Source of the DNA: Streptacidiphilus sp. P02-A3a
GTDB lineage: Bacteria; Actinomycetota; Actinomycetes; Streptomycetales; Streptomycetaceae
Reading direction: 5' to 3'
NCBI RefSeq assembly: GCF_014084105.1
Contig: NZ_CP048289.1
Coordinates: 7,077,922-7,141,921 of the forward strand
Length of the DNA stretch: 64,000 nucleotides
Below the pieces are notes generated by a model. That model worked only from the letters and a program-made list of their open reading frames with translations, did no database searches and had not been told where the DNA came from. Positions 44,141 through 52,493 of this stretch are shown here, piece by piece (positions within the stretch are counted from its first letter, which is position 1; each line of letters starts with the position of its first letter). A program made the position numbers and the translations under genes.

Positions 44141-45929
44141 CAGCCTCCTGCAGCACTGCCTCCGCCTGGTTCCCACCGACGAAGTGATCCGCCACGTCGA
44201 GCAGATCTGCCGCTACGACCGCTACCAGGGCTCGACCGGGCTGGAGCAGGCGGCGCAGCTCGTCGCCGAGGCCGCGACCGCAGCCGGCCTGACGGACGTC
44301 AGGATCGACCGCTTTCCGGCGGACGGCACAGCTCAGTGGTGGAGCTGGCGCGCTCCGGTCTCGTGGACCCCGGTCGCGGCGGTGCTCGACGTGTACGACG
44401 GCCCTGACCGTGTCATCCGAATCGACCATGCCGAGCAGCCCTTCTCCGTCGCCACCTACTCGGCGCCCACCTCGGCCGGCGGCTGCGATGCCGGGCTGGT
44501 ACGGGTCGGTCCGTCGACCGACGGCCTGGAGCTGAAGGGGGCGCTGGCCGTTGTCGAGCGGTCCTGCTTCGGCCGGGCCCACCTGCTGGAGGAGCTCTCG
44601 GCCGCCGGTGCCGTGGGCTTCGTCACCGACGCCCCCTGGAAGGGGACGCCGGACGCGGTCCACACCGGGCGGATCGAGCTGCCGCCCGACAGCATCCTGT
44701 CCGCCTTCAGCGTGACCCCAGCGCAGCTGGACCGCATCGCCACGGCGGCGGACCATGGCGGTCGGGCCCGGATGACCGTCGAGGTCGACCGTTCGGCAGC
44801 GATGCCGGTGGTGTCCGGTGTGCTACCCGGCACGGACGCCAGCGCGGGGGAGATCTGGCTCACCGGCCACCTGTGCCATCCGCGCCCGGGGGCCAACGAC
44901 AACGCCTCGGGGGTGGCGGCCCTGCTCGGCGTCGCCGCCGCTCTGAGCGCGGGCCGCAGGGCCGTGGCCGGGTTCGGCACGCGCGGCTCGATCCGGTTCT
45001 TCTGGGGCCCGGAGTTCCTGGGTCAGGCCGCAGTGCTGCACCAGTACGTCGGCTCCGGCGGCCGTGGCCGACTCCCCGACGCAGTGATCAACCTGGACAT
45101 GGTGGGCGAGGACCAGGACCGCTGCGCCTCGCCCTTCGTCGTCGAGCGTCCGCTGGACCTGAGCCCCTCGCTGCTGGGGCCCCTCGCGGAGCACTATGTC
45201 GCGGGGGTGTTCGCTGCCACCGCCGACCACCCGGGGAGCTGGCAGCCGTCGCCCTTCCTCGGCTTCTCCGACCACGCCCTCTACGCCGATCCGGGAATCG
45301 ACCGTCCGGCGGTCCAGTTCTGCCATCCCGCCGACCGGTTCAACCACTCGGCGGGTGACGCACCGGACAAGGTGTCACCGGTCGAGATGCTGCGCTCCAC
45401 GGCTGCGGCGGCGGCGCTGGCGCAGACCCTCGCGGGGGGCGGTCCGGACGAAGCCGAAGTCCGCCGGATCGTCGATCGCTGGTGCGAGCGGGAGCGGACC
45501 AGGGGCCGCGCTGTGGCCTCCGGCCACGGGAGTCCCTGGGCGCAGCGGTATCTGACCCGGGTCGAGGCCGGCTGCGACCTGCTGACCGCACTGGCAGCCG
45601 GGGACACCGAGCGGCCCGCGGCCCCGCCGTCACCGTCGGCGAACGGGCCGGCCATCGCGCGGGACTGGTCGGGCCCGCTCAACCTCCGGGCGATGATGGC
45701 GGACCTGTCGCCGGGCACCCGTGGGGGACTGGCCGAACTGATCGCCGCGGACAAGCACTGCCTGTCGATGCTCTTCCACTTCGCCGTCAGGGCGAACGGC
45801 CGCCGCACGCGCCATGAGATCGTGGATGACGCGTCCCTCGCCCTGGAACGCGAGATCGAGCCGGCTGTCTCCGGCAGGCTCTTCGACGCGCTGCTGGAGT
45901 CCGGATGGGTGCGCGCGGTCGGGGCGTGA
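44133..45929 (+). CDS. M28-family metallopeptidase with C-terminal winged-helix-like domain
   Basis: A 598-residue protein. Zinc ligands and catalytic residues of M28 aminopeptidases lie in LTGHLCHPRPGANDNASGVAALLG, RFFWGPEFLG, INLDMVGEDQD and CHPADRFNHSAGD. An inserted protease-associated-like segment occupies about residues 100-190. The last about 85 residues (LSPGTRGGLAELIAADKHCLSML to LLESGWVRAV) look like a winged helix, as in DUF4910-type proteins. No signal peptide is visible, so it is cytoplasmic. It is the last gene of the coupled run. Trimming a leader peptide or releasing a modified residue would fit a peptide-based pathway. Confidence 0.85.
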   Translation: MTNSLLQHCLRLVPTDEVIRHVEQICRYDRYQGSTGLEQAAQLVAEAATAAGLTDVRIDRFPADGTAQWWSWRAPVSWTPVAAVLDVYDGPDRVIRIDHAEQPFSVATYSAPTSAGGCDAGLVRVGPSTDGLELKGALAVVERSCFGRAHLLEELSAAGAVGFVTDAPWKGTPDAVHTGRIELPPDSILSAFSVTPAQLDRIATAADHGGRARMTVEVDRSAAMPVVSGVLPGTDASAGEIWLTGHLCHPRPGANDNASGVAALLGVAAALSAGRRAVAGFGTRGSIRFFWGPEFLGQAAVLHQYVGSGGRGRLPDAVINLDMVGEDQDRCASPFVVERPLDLSPSLLGPLAEHYVAGVFAATADHPGSWQPSPFLGFSDHALYADPGIDRPAVQFCHPADRFNHSAGDAPDKVSPVEMLRSTAAAAALAQTLAGGGPDEAEVRRIVDRWCERERTRGRAVASGHGSPWAQRYLTRVEAGCDLLTALAAGDTERPAAPPSPSANGPAIARDWSGPLNLRAMMADLSPGTRGGLAELIAADKHCLSMLFHFAVRANGRRTRHEIVDDASLALEREIEPAVSGRLFDALLESGWVRAVGA

Positions 45930-45959
45930 ATTCTTCGACGCGACACCGGCCGAACGGGC

Positions 45960-46877
45960 TCACAGCCCCAGCTGCCTCAGCAAGGCCAGCCCTGCCGAGT
46001 CGAGTTGGTAGAAGACCCGCCCGCCCAGGCGCTGCTTCCAGACGATCCCGGCATCGTTGAGTACGGTCAGGTGCTGGGAGACGGTGCTCTTCGCCACGCC
46101 CAGCGCGTCCGCCAGCGCGGTGGTCGTCGTCGGCACTTCCAGAGCGCGCACCACCTGAGCCCGCCCCTTGCCCAGCAGAAGGGCGAGCCGGTCCTCCGCC
46201 ACGGAATCCCGGACCGGAGCGGTCAGCGCATGGAAGTAGCCGGTGGCACGGGCCTGGTAGGACATGGCTACGACGCCGTCCTCCTCCATGAACAGCCGCA
46301 GACCGCCGGCGAACACCGTGGGCACCAGGAGGAGTCTCGTGCGATTCAGGCCGGTGTCCAGATCGCGGTGGTAGGGCGCGGTCAGGTACGGCGGCGTCCA
46401 CGAGACACGGCCGCCCAGCTCGGCCAGCATCGCGTCCACTCCGCCGACGGCCAGGGTACGGCCGCGGAACAGGATCTCCTCCTCCAGCGAGGAGCGGATC
46501 GAGGTCCAGTGCGGGGCGATCGCCCACTCCCAGTAGCGCTCCAGCAGCGCGATGCGCCGGTTCGCCCCGGCCGAGCCGGTGTGCCGCTCCCGCATGTGCT
46601 GCAGCTCCGCCTCGATGGTGGTGCGGGCCGGGTCGGGGACGGGCACGAAGCCGGACGGGAACAGCGGCGGTTCGGGCCGCCGCAGGGCGTCCACCAGGTC
46701 TCGGGTGAACTCGGCGGGCATCCCGTCACGGACCCTGCGGGCCCAGTTGGTGTACGGCGACGGTGTCGCGCCCCGGTAGCGGGCGAGGATGCCGAGGCTG
46801 CCGATGGTCTCCCACAGCGGGCTGAAGGCGAGCCGCGTGGTCTGCAGACTGTCGTCGTCGACATGGAGCCGTATCAC
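45960..46877 (-). CDS. ArsR-type winged-helix regulator with DUF5937-like N-terminus
   Basis: The start is a GTG at 46877 (IRLHVDDDSLQTTRLAF) with GGTGAGG upstream; the frame is open further but loses resemblance. The 305-residue protein has a DUF5937-like first two thirds (FSPLWETIGSLGILARYRG). The C-terminal ArsR-type helix-turn-helix is EVPTTTTALADALGVAKSTVSQHLTVLNDAG, with the wing KQRLGGRVFYQLDSAG. It is convergent with the peptidase gene, 30 bases apart, and follows the nucleotidyltransferase on its own strand. A local repressor is plausible. Confidence 0.85.
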   Translation of the reverse strand: MIRLHVDDDSLQTTRLAFSPLWETIGSLGILARYRGATPSPYTNWARRVRDGMPAEFTRDLVDALRRPEPPLFPSGFVPVPDPARTTIEAELQHMRERHTGSAGANRRIALLERYWEWAIAPHWTSIRSSLEEEILFRGRTLAVGGVDAMLAELGGRVSWTPPYLTAPYHRDLDTGLNRTRLLLVPTVFAGGLRLFMEEDGVVAMSYQARATGYFHALTAPVRDSVAEDRLALLLGKGRAQVVRALEVPTTTTALADALGVAKSTVSQHLTVLNDAGIVWKQRLGGRVFYQLDSAGLALLRQLGL

Positions 46878-46911
46878 GGCAGCCTCACCGCCTCCCGGGG
46901 CGGGTACCGGG

Positions 46912-47700
46912 TCATGAGGTCTCCACCCGCATGGCGAGATCTTGGCAGAGGGTGAGAATGGTCGTGATCCACGGAGCTGGATCGCTCGCGTTGTAATCCT
47001 GCATCGTTTCGACCCGCCAGTAGTCGGAGAAGCTGATCGCTCGCGGCAGAACGGCCTTGAACCGGTTAGCGCGCCACTTCGGCAGGTGGCTGCCGTACTC
47101 TCCCTGGCTCTCCAGCAGGCCGTCGATGACATGATCGAAGGCCAGGCGTGCGGATATCGTCGCGCTCTCCAGGTCGCCAGCCTCAAGCTGACCGAGTGCG
47201 TCCTCGACCGCGTCGTCCGTGGCGCCCAGGGAACGCACGACGGCGAAGGAGCGGAACGCCGACTCCGCGAGCCGGGCGCGGCTCTGTTCCAGCCAGCCCT
47301 CTCCGATAAGCGGCAGGCAACTGCCCAGCCGCGCAAGGAACTCCTCCTCGCGCAGGGCGAGGGTGTCCTGGGTGACCAGGCCGCCCTCGAACGCCTCCCA
47401 GGTGACCTTGGCGAAGATCTGGTCGATCTGGCGCTGTGACCAGTACGTGACTTCCCAGCGCCGGCTCTGCTCATAGAACAACTCGGTCTGAAGACAGGGG
47501 GGTTCGAGCGGGACGGGGACGCTGCTACCGGTGGGGGAGGTGTGCTCCGCGCCCGTGACGACGTAGATGTCGAAGTCGCTGCGTGCGTTGTGCCAACCGC
47601 GAGCGGCAGAGCCGACCACGAACGCGGCGAGGGCCCCATTCGGGATCAGGCCACGCCGTGTGAGCGGGGACAGCCAGCCCTCGACCGTCATGGCGTTCAT
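46912..47700 (-). CDS. MNT-type nucleotidyltransferase domain protein
   Basis: The start is the ATG of MNAMTVEGWLSP with GGAAGGGGAA upstream. The frame is open to 48036, but the extra part translates an ISAzo13 remnant and the IS end. The 262-residue protein has the Pol-beta-like motif VVGSAARGWHNARSDFDIYVV (G-S, D-x-D) and a helical C-terminal half. It resembles antibiotic/minimal nucleotidyltransferases; substrate unknown. It is transcribed toward the ArsR-type regulator 35 bases downstream and may form a two-gene unit with it. Confidence 0.75.
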   Translation of the reverse strand: MNAMTVEGWLSPLTRRGLIPNGALAAFVVGSAARGWHNARSDFDIYVVTGAEHTSPTGSSVPVPLEPPCLQTELFYEQSRRWEVTYWSQRQIDQIFAKVTWEAFEGGLVTQDTLALREEEFLARLGSCLPLIGEGWLEQSRARLAESAFRSFAVVRSLGATDDAVEDALGQLEAGDLESATISARLAFDHVIDGLLESQGEYGSHLPKWRANRFKAVLPRAISFSDYWRVETMQDYNASDPAPWITTILTLCQDLAMRVETS

Positions 47701-47756
47701 TCCACGTTCCCCTTCCGCGTCCAGGTCGTCCTCGATCCTAGCCACGATGTCGTACG

Positions 47757-47849
47757 GCCGTGCGGGAGGTGTTCGGTGGTCGGTGCCGACGTTGACCCAG
47801 CCGGTGTTCGCGGCCACGTCGTAGATCCCGTACGGTACGGCGATGCCGG
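47757..47849 (-). pseudogene. ISAzo13-family transposase remnant
   Basis: The minus-strand frame reads GIAVPYGIYDVAANTGWVNV, then GTDHRTPP. This is the conserved late segment of ISAzo13-type transposases (PYGIYDL-x-ANTGWVNVGTDHDT). Only about 30 codons remain. IS copy 3 starts exactly at its upstream edge (47850), so the copy inserted into, or recombined at, this older element. Confidence 0.72.
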
Positions 47850-49046
47850 CCTGTACCGCTCGGAAAGTCATCGCTGCAGCTGAGTGGTGTTGCCTGTGGC
47901 TGTCGGCGGTGACTGGAATGCTGACGTGGTGATCGTGTCCCTGCTGTACCGCGCCGCCCGCACCCTGCTGTCCATACCAGGTGTCGTGCTGCGCCGGGAC
48001 ACCGCCAAGGACGCCGAGCTCCTGGTGCTGCGACATGAGAACGCGGTGCTGCGCCGTCAGCTCAATGGACCAGTCCGCTACGAGCCCGCCGACCGGTTCT
48101 GGCTCTCCGTACTGTCCTCACTGATCCCCCGCCGCCGCTGGGCGAACATCTTCCCCGTCACGCCCGGTACGCTCCTGGCCTGGCACCGCAGGCTGATCGC
48201 CAACAAGTGGGACTACTCCGCCCGCCGGAGACGCAACGGTCGACCACCGACAGCCACCGCGCTCAAGAAGCTGCTGCTGCGCCTGGCCAACGAGAATCCC
48301 CAGTGGGGGCCACCGCCGTATCCAGGGCGAACTCGCCCGGCTCGGGCATCCGATAGCGCCGTCCACGGTCTGGGAGATCCTGACCGCCGCCGGCATCGAC
48401 CCGGCCCCGCGCCGAACCGGACCAAGCTGGCGACAGTTCCTGACCGCCCAAGCCGAGGGCGTCATCGCCGCGGACTTCTTCCACGTCGACACCGTGCTCG
48501 GCACCCGCCTGTACGCCATGGCGTTCCTCGAACACGGCACCCGTCGCCTTCACATCACCGGCGTCACCGCCCACCCCACCGGAGAATGGGCGACCCAGCA
48601 GGCGCGCAACTTTGCCGCAGATCTCGGCACCCGCATGGAATCCCTGCGATTCGTCCTGCGCGACCGCGACACCAAGTACACCAAGTCCTTCGATGCCGTC
48701 TTCCGGTCCGAGGACATGGACGTTCTGCTCAGCGCCCCACGAGTACCCCGGATGAACGCTCACTGCGAACGGGTGATCAGAACCATCCGCCGCGAAGCCC
48801 TCGACCACGTCCTGGTCATCAACGAGGCCCATGCCCGCCGAGTCCTCACCGAATTCCAGGATCACTACAACCGGCACCGGCCACACCAAGCCCGAGCGCA
48901 GCGCCCGCCCGACGCCGCCGAACAACCCACCACCATCGAAGACCTCAACGCCCGCAGACTCCTACGCACCCGCTGCCTCGGAGGCACCATCAACGAGTAC
49001 CGATACGTCTCATGACGTGCAGCGATGACTTTTCGAGCGGTACAGG
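47850..49046 (+). mobile_element. Insertion sequence copy 3 (related IS, about 1.2 kb)
   Basis: Near-perfect inverted repeats: the left end starts CCTGTACCGCTCGGAA and continues AGTCATCGCTGCAG; the right end, read inward, starts CCTGTACCGCTCGAAA and continues AGTCATCGCTGCA. The inner 14 bases match the termini of copies 1 and 2, the outer half differs. The encoded protein is clearly homologous but more diverged. It is a second member of the same IS family and not another copy of the same element. Confidence 0.83.
47926..49015 (+). pseudogene. IS transposase (rve type), frameshifted, copy 3
   Basis: The N-terminal half (VIVSLLYRAARTLLS to LLLRLANENPQWG) is in one frame. The C-terminal half, beginning just after, is in another: GVIAADFFHVDTVLG, VLRDRDTKYTKSF, AHCERVIR, HYNRHRPHQAR. 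Against copies 1 and 2 the break is explained by one extra G in the GGGGG at about 48304-48308, within the codons for QWG. All catalytic residues are present across the two frames. This is either a pseudogene, a programmed slippage site or a sequence error. Confidence 0.8.
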
Positions 49047-49256
49047 GGTGGGAAGAAGACGAGAAGCGGAGCGCCGAGGACGAGGCCACTGCAGCCGAGA
49101 CAATCAACGGCTGGCTCCGTTCTTATGGCAGCCTGGACAATTGAGCTTGCTCTCAAGGAACTTTCACTCGTTGCGTAGAACCCTGTGTCCGCATTCCGGG
49201 GCAGTCTCACTGGTAAACCTGAGCAACTATCGGCTCCTCATGGCGGTCGGCGTGGT

Positions 49257-52200
49257 TTACGCTGTTGGAGGAAGCCAGCGGTGGGCGGCTCTGCGTTTGT
49301 CCGGAGTCACCCACCACAGCTTGTTCTGCCTGTCCCACTCCGCCCGCAGTTCGCGCTTGGCTTCGTCTTTCTGGGCAAAGGGGACGTTGAGGTACAACCG
49401 ACCGTTGATCTCTACGCCCGGCGCGGGTCGATCGGCCGCCGCTCGGGGTCCCGGCGCCTCGGCAGCCGAGCCGGCGGGCGGCGCTGGTACGGCACGCGGT
49501 GATCCTGTGGGCACCGGATCGCTGTCAGTTGTCGCAGTGGTGCTCTGGGGCCGGGTAGGTCGCTCCGGGCGGGCCCGGTCGATGATTCGGCGAACCCGCC
49601 GACAGGCCGACGTGTCGGTGATGCGCATCATCAGGTCGGTCGGCCCGGAGTTGCTCAGCAGGTTGAGGGATCCGTGCCACAGCACGGACTCGTCGACGAT
49701 GAGTACCTTCTCGTGCATCCGCTCGCGCTGCTCGACCCTGCAACCCGCAGTACGCAGGTCCTCAACCAGCCGCGCCTTCCAGGGCTTGTCCTGCTTCCGA
49801 GTGAACACCGTGACCTGGACGCCACGCGCGGCAAGTTTGCGGAACGGACCGCTCCAATAGTGGACCGGATCGCGGTCGAGGAAGGCGCAGTAGACCTCGA
49901 TGGACTTTCTGGCCTGGTGCAGATCCCAGGCGACGGCGCGCCCTACCTCGTCTGCGGGAAAGAACGCCGGCCGTGCCAACTCCTCCTCCGATAGCCTGCC
50001 CAGGTCAGAGGCACTGCGGATAGGCACGAGCTGGTCGATGGGCAGGCGGACGGCGTGCTGCTCGAGGTGGTCCAGCATCCGCACGACCTCGCTGTGCGGG
50101 GCCAGGTGCGCACGCAGGTGTTCCACGTCGGCGACCACAACCACGTGGTCCTGGGCGCGGCTGAGGGCCACGTTCAACAGGCGGCAGGTCTGCGAGGACA
50201 GCCCCGTGCCCTCGTAGAAGAACCCCGGCTTCGTCCCGGCCCCGGCGACGGTGTCGATGACGACCAGCGGCCGTTGGCTGCCCTGGAAGCGGTGGACAGT
50301 GTCGACCAGGCCCTCGTACTCCTCCCCGAAGCGATGCCCGAGGCTGGAATTGAGCGCTCTGACCTGGTCCCGGTAGGGCGCGATGACGGCCAGGCGGTCG
50401 GCGGGCCGCTCATTGGGCGGCAGGTCGGTCCAGTTCCTGCCTGGCAGGACCGCGTCGTACTGGAGCCCTCGTACGAGCTGGTGGATAACCGCCTCATGGA
50501 CGGTGTTGGACTTGTGGTCGCGGCCCGTGATCCGCCGCGAGGAAGTGTCGACCAGAACCAGCGGCCCGTCCAGCAGCGCTGACGGAGGCAGCCGTGAGCC
50601 ATCCCCTCGTCCGGTGCGCAGTGGCGCGTCGGGGTAGGCGACGGTGTTCACCAGGCCGCAGATCGAGGAGTCCATGCGGTACTGGGTGTTCAAACCCACC
50701 AGTCGGCGATCCTCCAGGCGTGCCGAGCCGGCGGCGGCGACCAGTCCGGCCGCGTGGAAGGCGTCGCGTTCGGCCCATTGGCGCGAGTGCGCGCGTTCGG
50801 GCTCGGTGGCCTTGGGATCCTGGCCGCCCTTGGTGATCGCGGGCAGCTGGCGAAAGTCTCCGGCCAGTACCAGGCGCTTGCCGGCGAGACCGGCCACATA
50901 CCAGGCGGAGGGGAGGTCGACCATCCCGGCCTCGTCGAGGATGACAACGTCTACCCGGTCCAAAAGCTTGCGCGACTGCACGGCCTTCGCGACGGTGGCG
51001 CCCTTGACCCGGCACCGGGCGCGCACCGCGTCGGCCAGGCCGCGGCGCTGACGGTCCAACTCGTCCAGCTCCTGCTGGAGCGCGTCGGCCTGCTCGGCCA
51101 GGCGCGCTCGCGGTTGTAGCCCGGCCACGCTCGACTGCAGCGCCGTGAGCTGCGGGCCGAGGTCATTGATCAAGGCGGTAGTGGTTTCCTCCTCCTTCTG
51201 TGCTCCCTGCTGCTGGTACCAGATTCCGGACTGGACCTGGACGGTGGCAGCCAACTGCCCTTGGAGCTCCTGCAGTCGCACGGTCTTGCGGTTCGCCATC
51301 AGGCCCGACGGCGTCCCGATTTCGCCGATCTTGACGCGCAGGTTGGCGGCGTCCGCGTCGAGTTGCAGCAGGGCCCGGGTCGCGTTCTCCAAGGTGGTGA
51401 GCGCGTCGGAGTTTCGCTTCCATGCTGCGGTGAGGGCCTCGGTGAGCTCAGCGACCCGGTCGTGCATCCGCAGGTCGGCCCGCACCTCGTCCATCCGGGC
51501 CCTGGCCGTGGCCAGCGCTGCGTCGATCTGCTCTCCCAGCCGTCCGGCGATTCTCACTGGGTCGACCTGCCCGCCGTACTTCTGCTCCAGGCTCGCCACC
51601 GCGATCTCCCCGGAACGTTGCACCAGCCCGTCAGCGAAGCCCGGCTCGCCCTGGAGCAGGTCGCACATCCGCTCCAGTGCCTGGTCCACCGCGACGTGCG
51701 TCGGCGCCAGGAACAGCAGGTTCAGCCCCTGGCGGTAGCAGCCCTCCGCGATGTGGGAGACCACGTCCGTCTTGCCCGTCCCCGGCGGCCCCCACAGGAA
51801 CAGCACGTTGCTGCCGAGTGCCCGCTCCACCGCGGTGCGCTGGGCCGGGTTCAGCTGGAGTTGGTTCCACCCGGCGATCAGCTGGGCCGGGTTGGCCGCC
51901 TGGCCCAGAGTCGGGCTGCCCAGACCCAACACCAAGCCGGCCATGGCGGCATCGACCGGACTGCCAGACTGTCCCGCCGCCTCAAGACGCTCAGCCAGCA
52001 CCACCCACGTCGAGGCGTCGTCCTCCCGCAGCAGTGCCGAGGCTGGAGCCGGACCGAGATCTACAGCCGTCAGGACCCGAACTGTGCCGTCCGGCAGTCG
52101 AGCCGCCTCGGCCACCGCCCATGGCTGCTCGGACCGCTCTAGACGCACCAGCAGCGACTTGCCGTTGAAAGAGTCCCGCCACGACCGACAGGCGAAGAGG

Positions 52201-52352
52201 TACTCGGCACGTTCCCCACCGCGGACACGGCGGCCAGCGTGCAGGACGATCTTTTCCGAGTCCCTGCTCGCGTCCCGACGGCAGGCTGTGATCTCCGCAC
52301 GCACCGCCGTCAGCAGCTCCGCCGCCGGCTCAGAATGCTGCTGCTCTGCCAT
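49257..52352 (-). CDS. SF1 (DNA2/NAM7-like) helicase fused to phospholipase-D and DUF5710-like domains
   Basis: A 1031-residue protein. After an N-terminal beta-rich region comes Walker A LFLWGPPGTGKTDVV near residue 191. A long coiled-coil insertion follows at about 265-440. Walker B is VVILDEAGMVD near 471, with RLVLAGDFRQLPAI, then LNTQYRMD, DTVHRFQGSQ and NVALSRAQ. A phospholipase-D-like domain follows (EVYCAFLDRDP and the HxK motif in RMHEKVLIVDESVLWHGSLNLLSN near 881). A Pro/Ala-rich linker leads to a terminal DUF5710-like module (LYLNVPFAQKDEAKRE, WDRQNKLWWV). Last gene of the DISARM-linked run, 140 bp after the preceding gene. Nucleic-acid processing in anti-phage defence is the likely role. 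Confidence 0.85.
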   Translation of the reverse strand: MAEQQHSEPAAELLTAVRAEITACRRDASRDSEKIVLHAGRRVRGGERAEYLFACRSWRDSFNGKSLLVRLERSEQPWAVAEAARLPDGTVRVLTAVDLGPAPASALLREDDASTWVVLAERLEAAGQSGSPVDAAMAGLVLGLGSPTLGQAANPAQLIAGWNQLQLNPAQRTAVERALGSNVLFLWGPPGTGKTDVVSHIAEGCYRQGLNLLFLAPTHVAVDQALERMCDLLQGEPGFADGLVQRSGEIAVASLEQKYGGQVDPVRIAGRLGEQIDAALATARARMDEVRADLRMHDRVAELTEALTAAWKRNSDALTTLENATRALLQLDADAANLRVKIGEIGTPSGLMANRKTVRLQELQGQLAATVQVQSGIWYQQQGAQKEEETTTALINDLGPQLTALQSSVAGLQPRARLAEQADALQQELDELDRQRRGLADAVRARCRVKGATVAKAVQSRKLLDRVDVVILDEAGMVDLPSAWYVAGLAGKRLVLAGDFRQLPAITKGGQDPKATEPERAHSRQWAERDAFHAAGLVAAAGSARLEDRRLVGLNTQYRMDSSICGLVNTVAYPDAPLRTGRGDGSRLPPSALLDGPLVLVDTSSRRITGRDHKSNTVHEAVIHQLVRGLQYDAVLPGRNWTDLPPNERPADRLAVIAPYRDQVRALNSSLGHRFGEEYEGLVDTVHRFQGSQRPLVVIDTVAGAGTKPGFFYEGTGLSSQTCRLLNVALSRAQDHVVVVADVEHLRAHLAPHSEVVRMLDHLEQHAVRLPIDQLVPIRSASDLGRLSEEELARPAFFPADEVGRAVAWDLHQARKSIEVYCAFLDRDPVHYWSGPFRKLAARGVQVTVFTRKQDKPWKARLVEDLRTAGCRVEQRERMHEKVLIVDESVLWHGSLNLLSNSGPTDLMMRITDTSACRRVRRIIDRARPERPTRPQSTTATTDSDPVPTGSPRAVPAPPAGSAAEAPGPRAAADRPAPGVEINGRLYLNVPFAQKDEAKRELRAEWDRQNKLWWVTPDKRRAAHRWLPPTA

Positions 52353-52493
52353 CGGCCCCCCACGATGTCATTTTCCGTACAAGAAGGAATCTTATCTGCC
52401 GCAGAAGTGCGACGGAGTTGCTTCGCGTGCAAGAGGTGTCGCCGTCCCCTCATACCGGGAGGGACAGCGATGGTCGGAAGGGATTCTGTAGGT

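Noticed and set aside
33584..45929. Known ribosomal peptide classes (lanthipeptide, lasso, thiopeptide, YcaO-azole, radical-SAM) for the small peptide locus
   Set aside because: None of the defining enzymes for these classes was found in the window.
49016..49256. Continuation of the frame from IS copy 3 beyond 49046 into the helicase 3' end, and the gap itself
   Set aside because: The frame runs past the IS into antisense of the helicase with no family resemblance; the gap shows no gene or clear terminator.
49257..52352. Assignment of the helicase-PLD protein as DrmD
   Set aside because: DrmD is an SNF2-type helicase and sits upstream of drmMI; this protein has SF1 motifs and lies at the other end of the operon.
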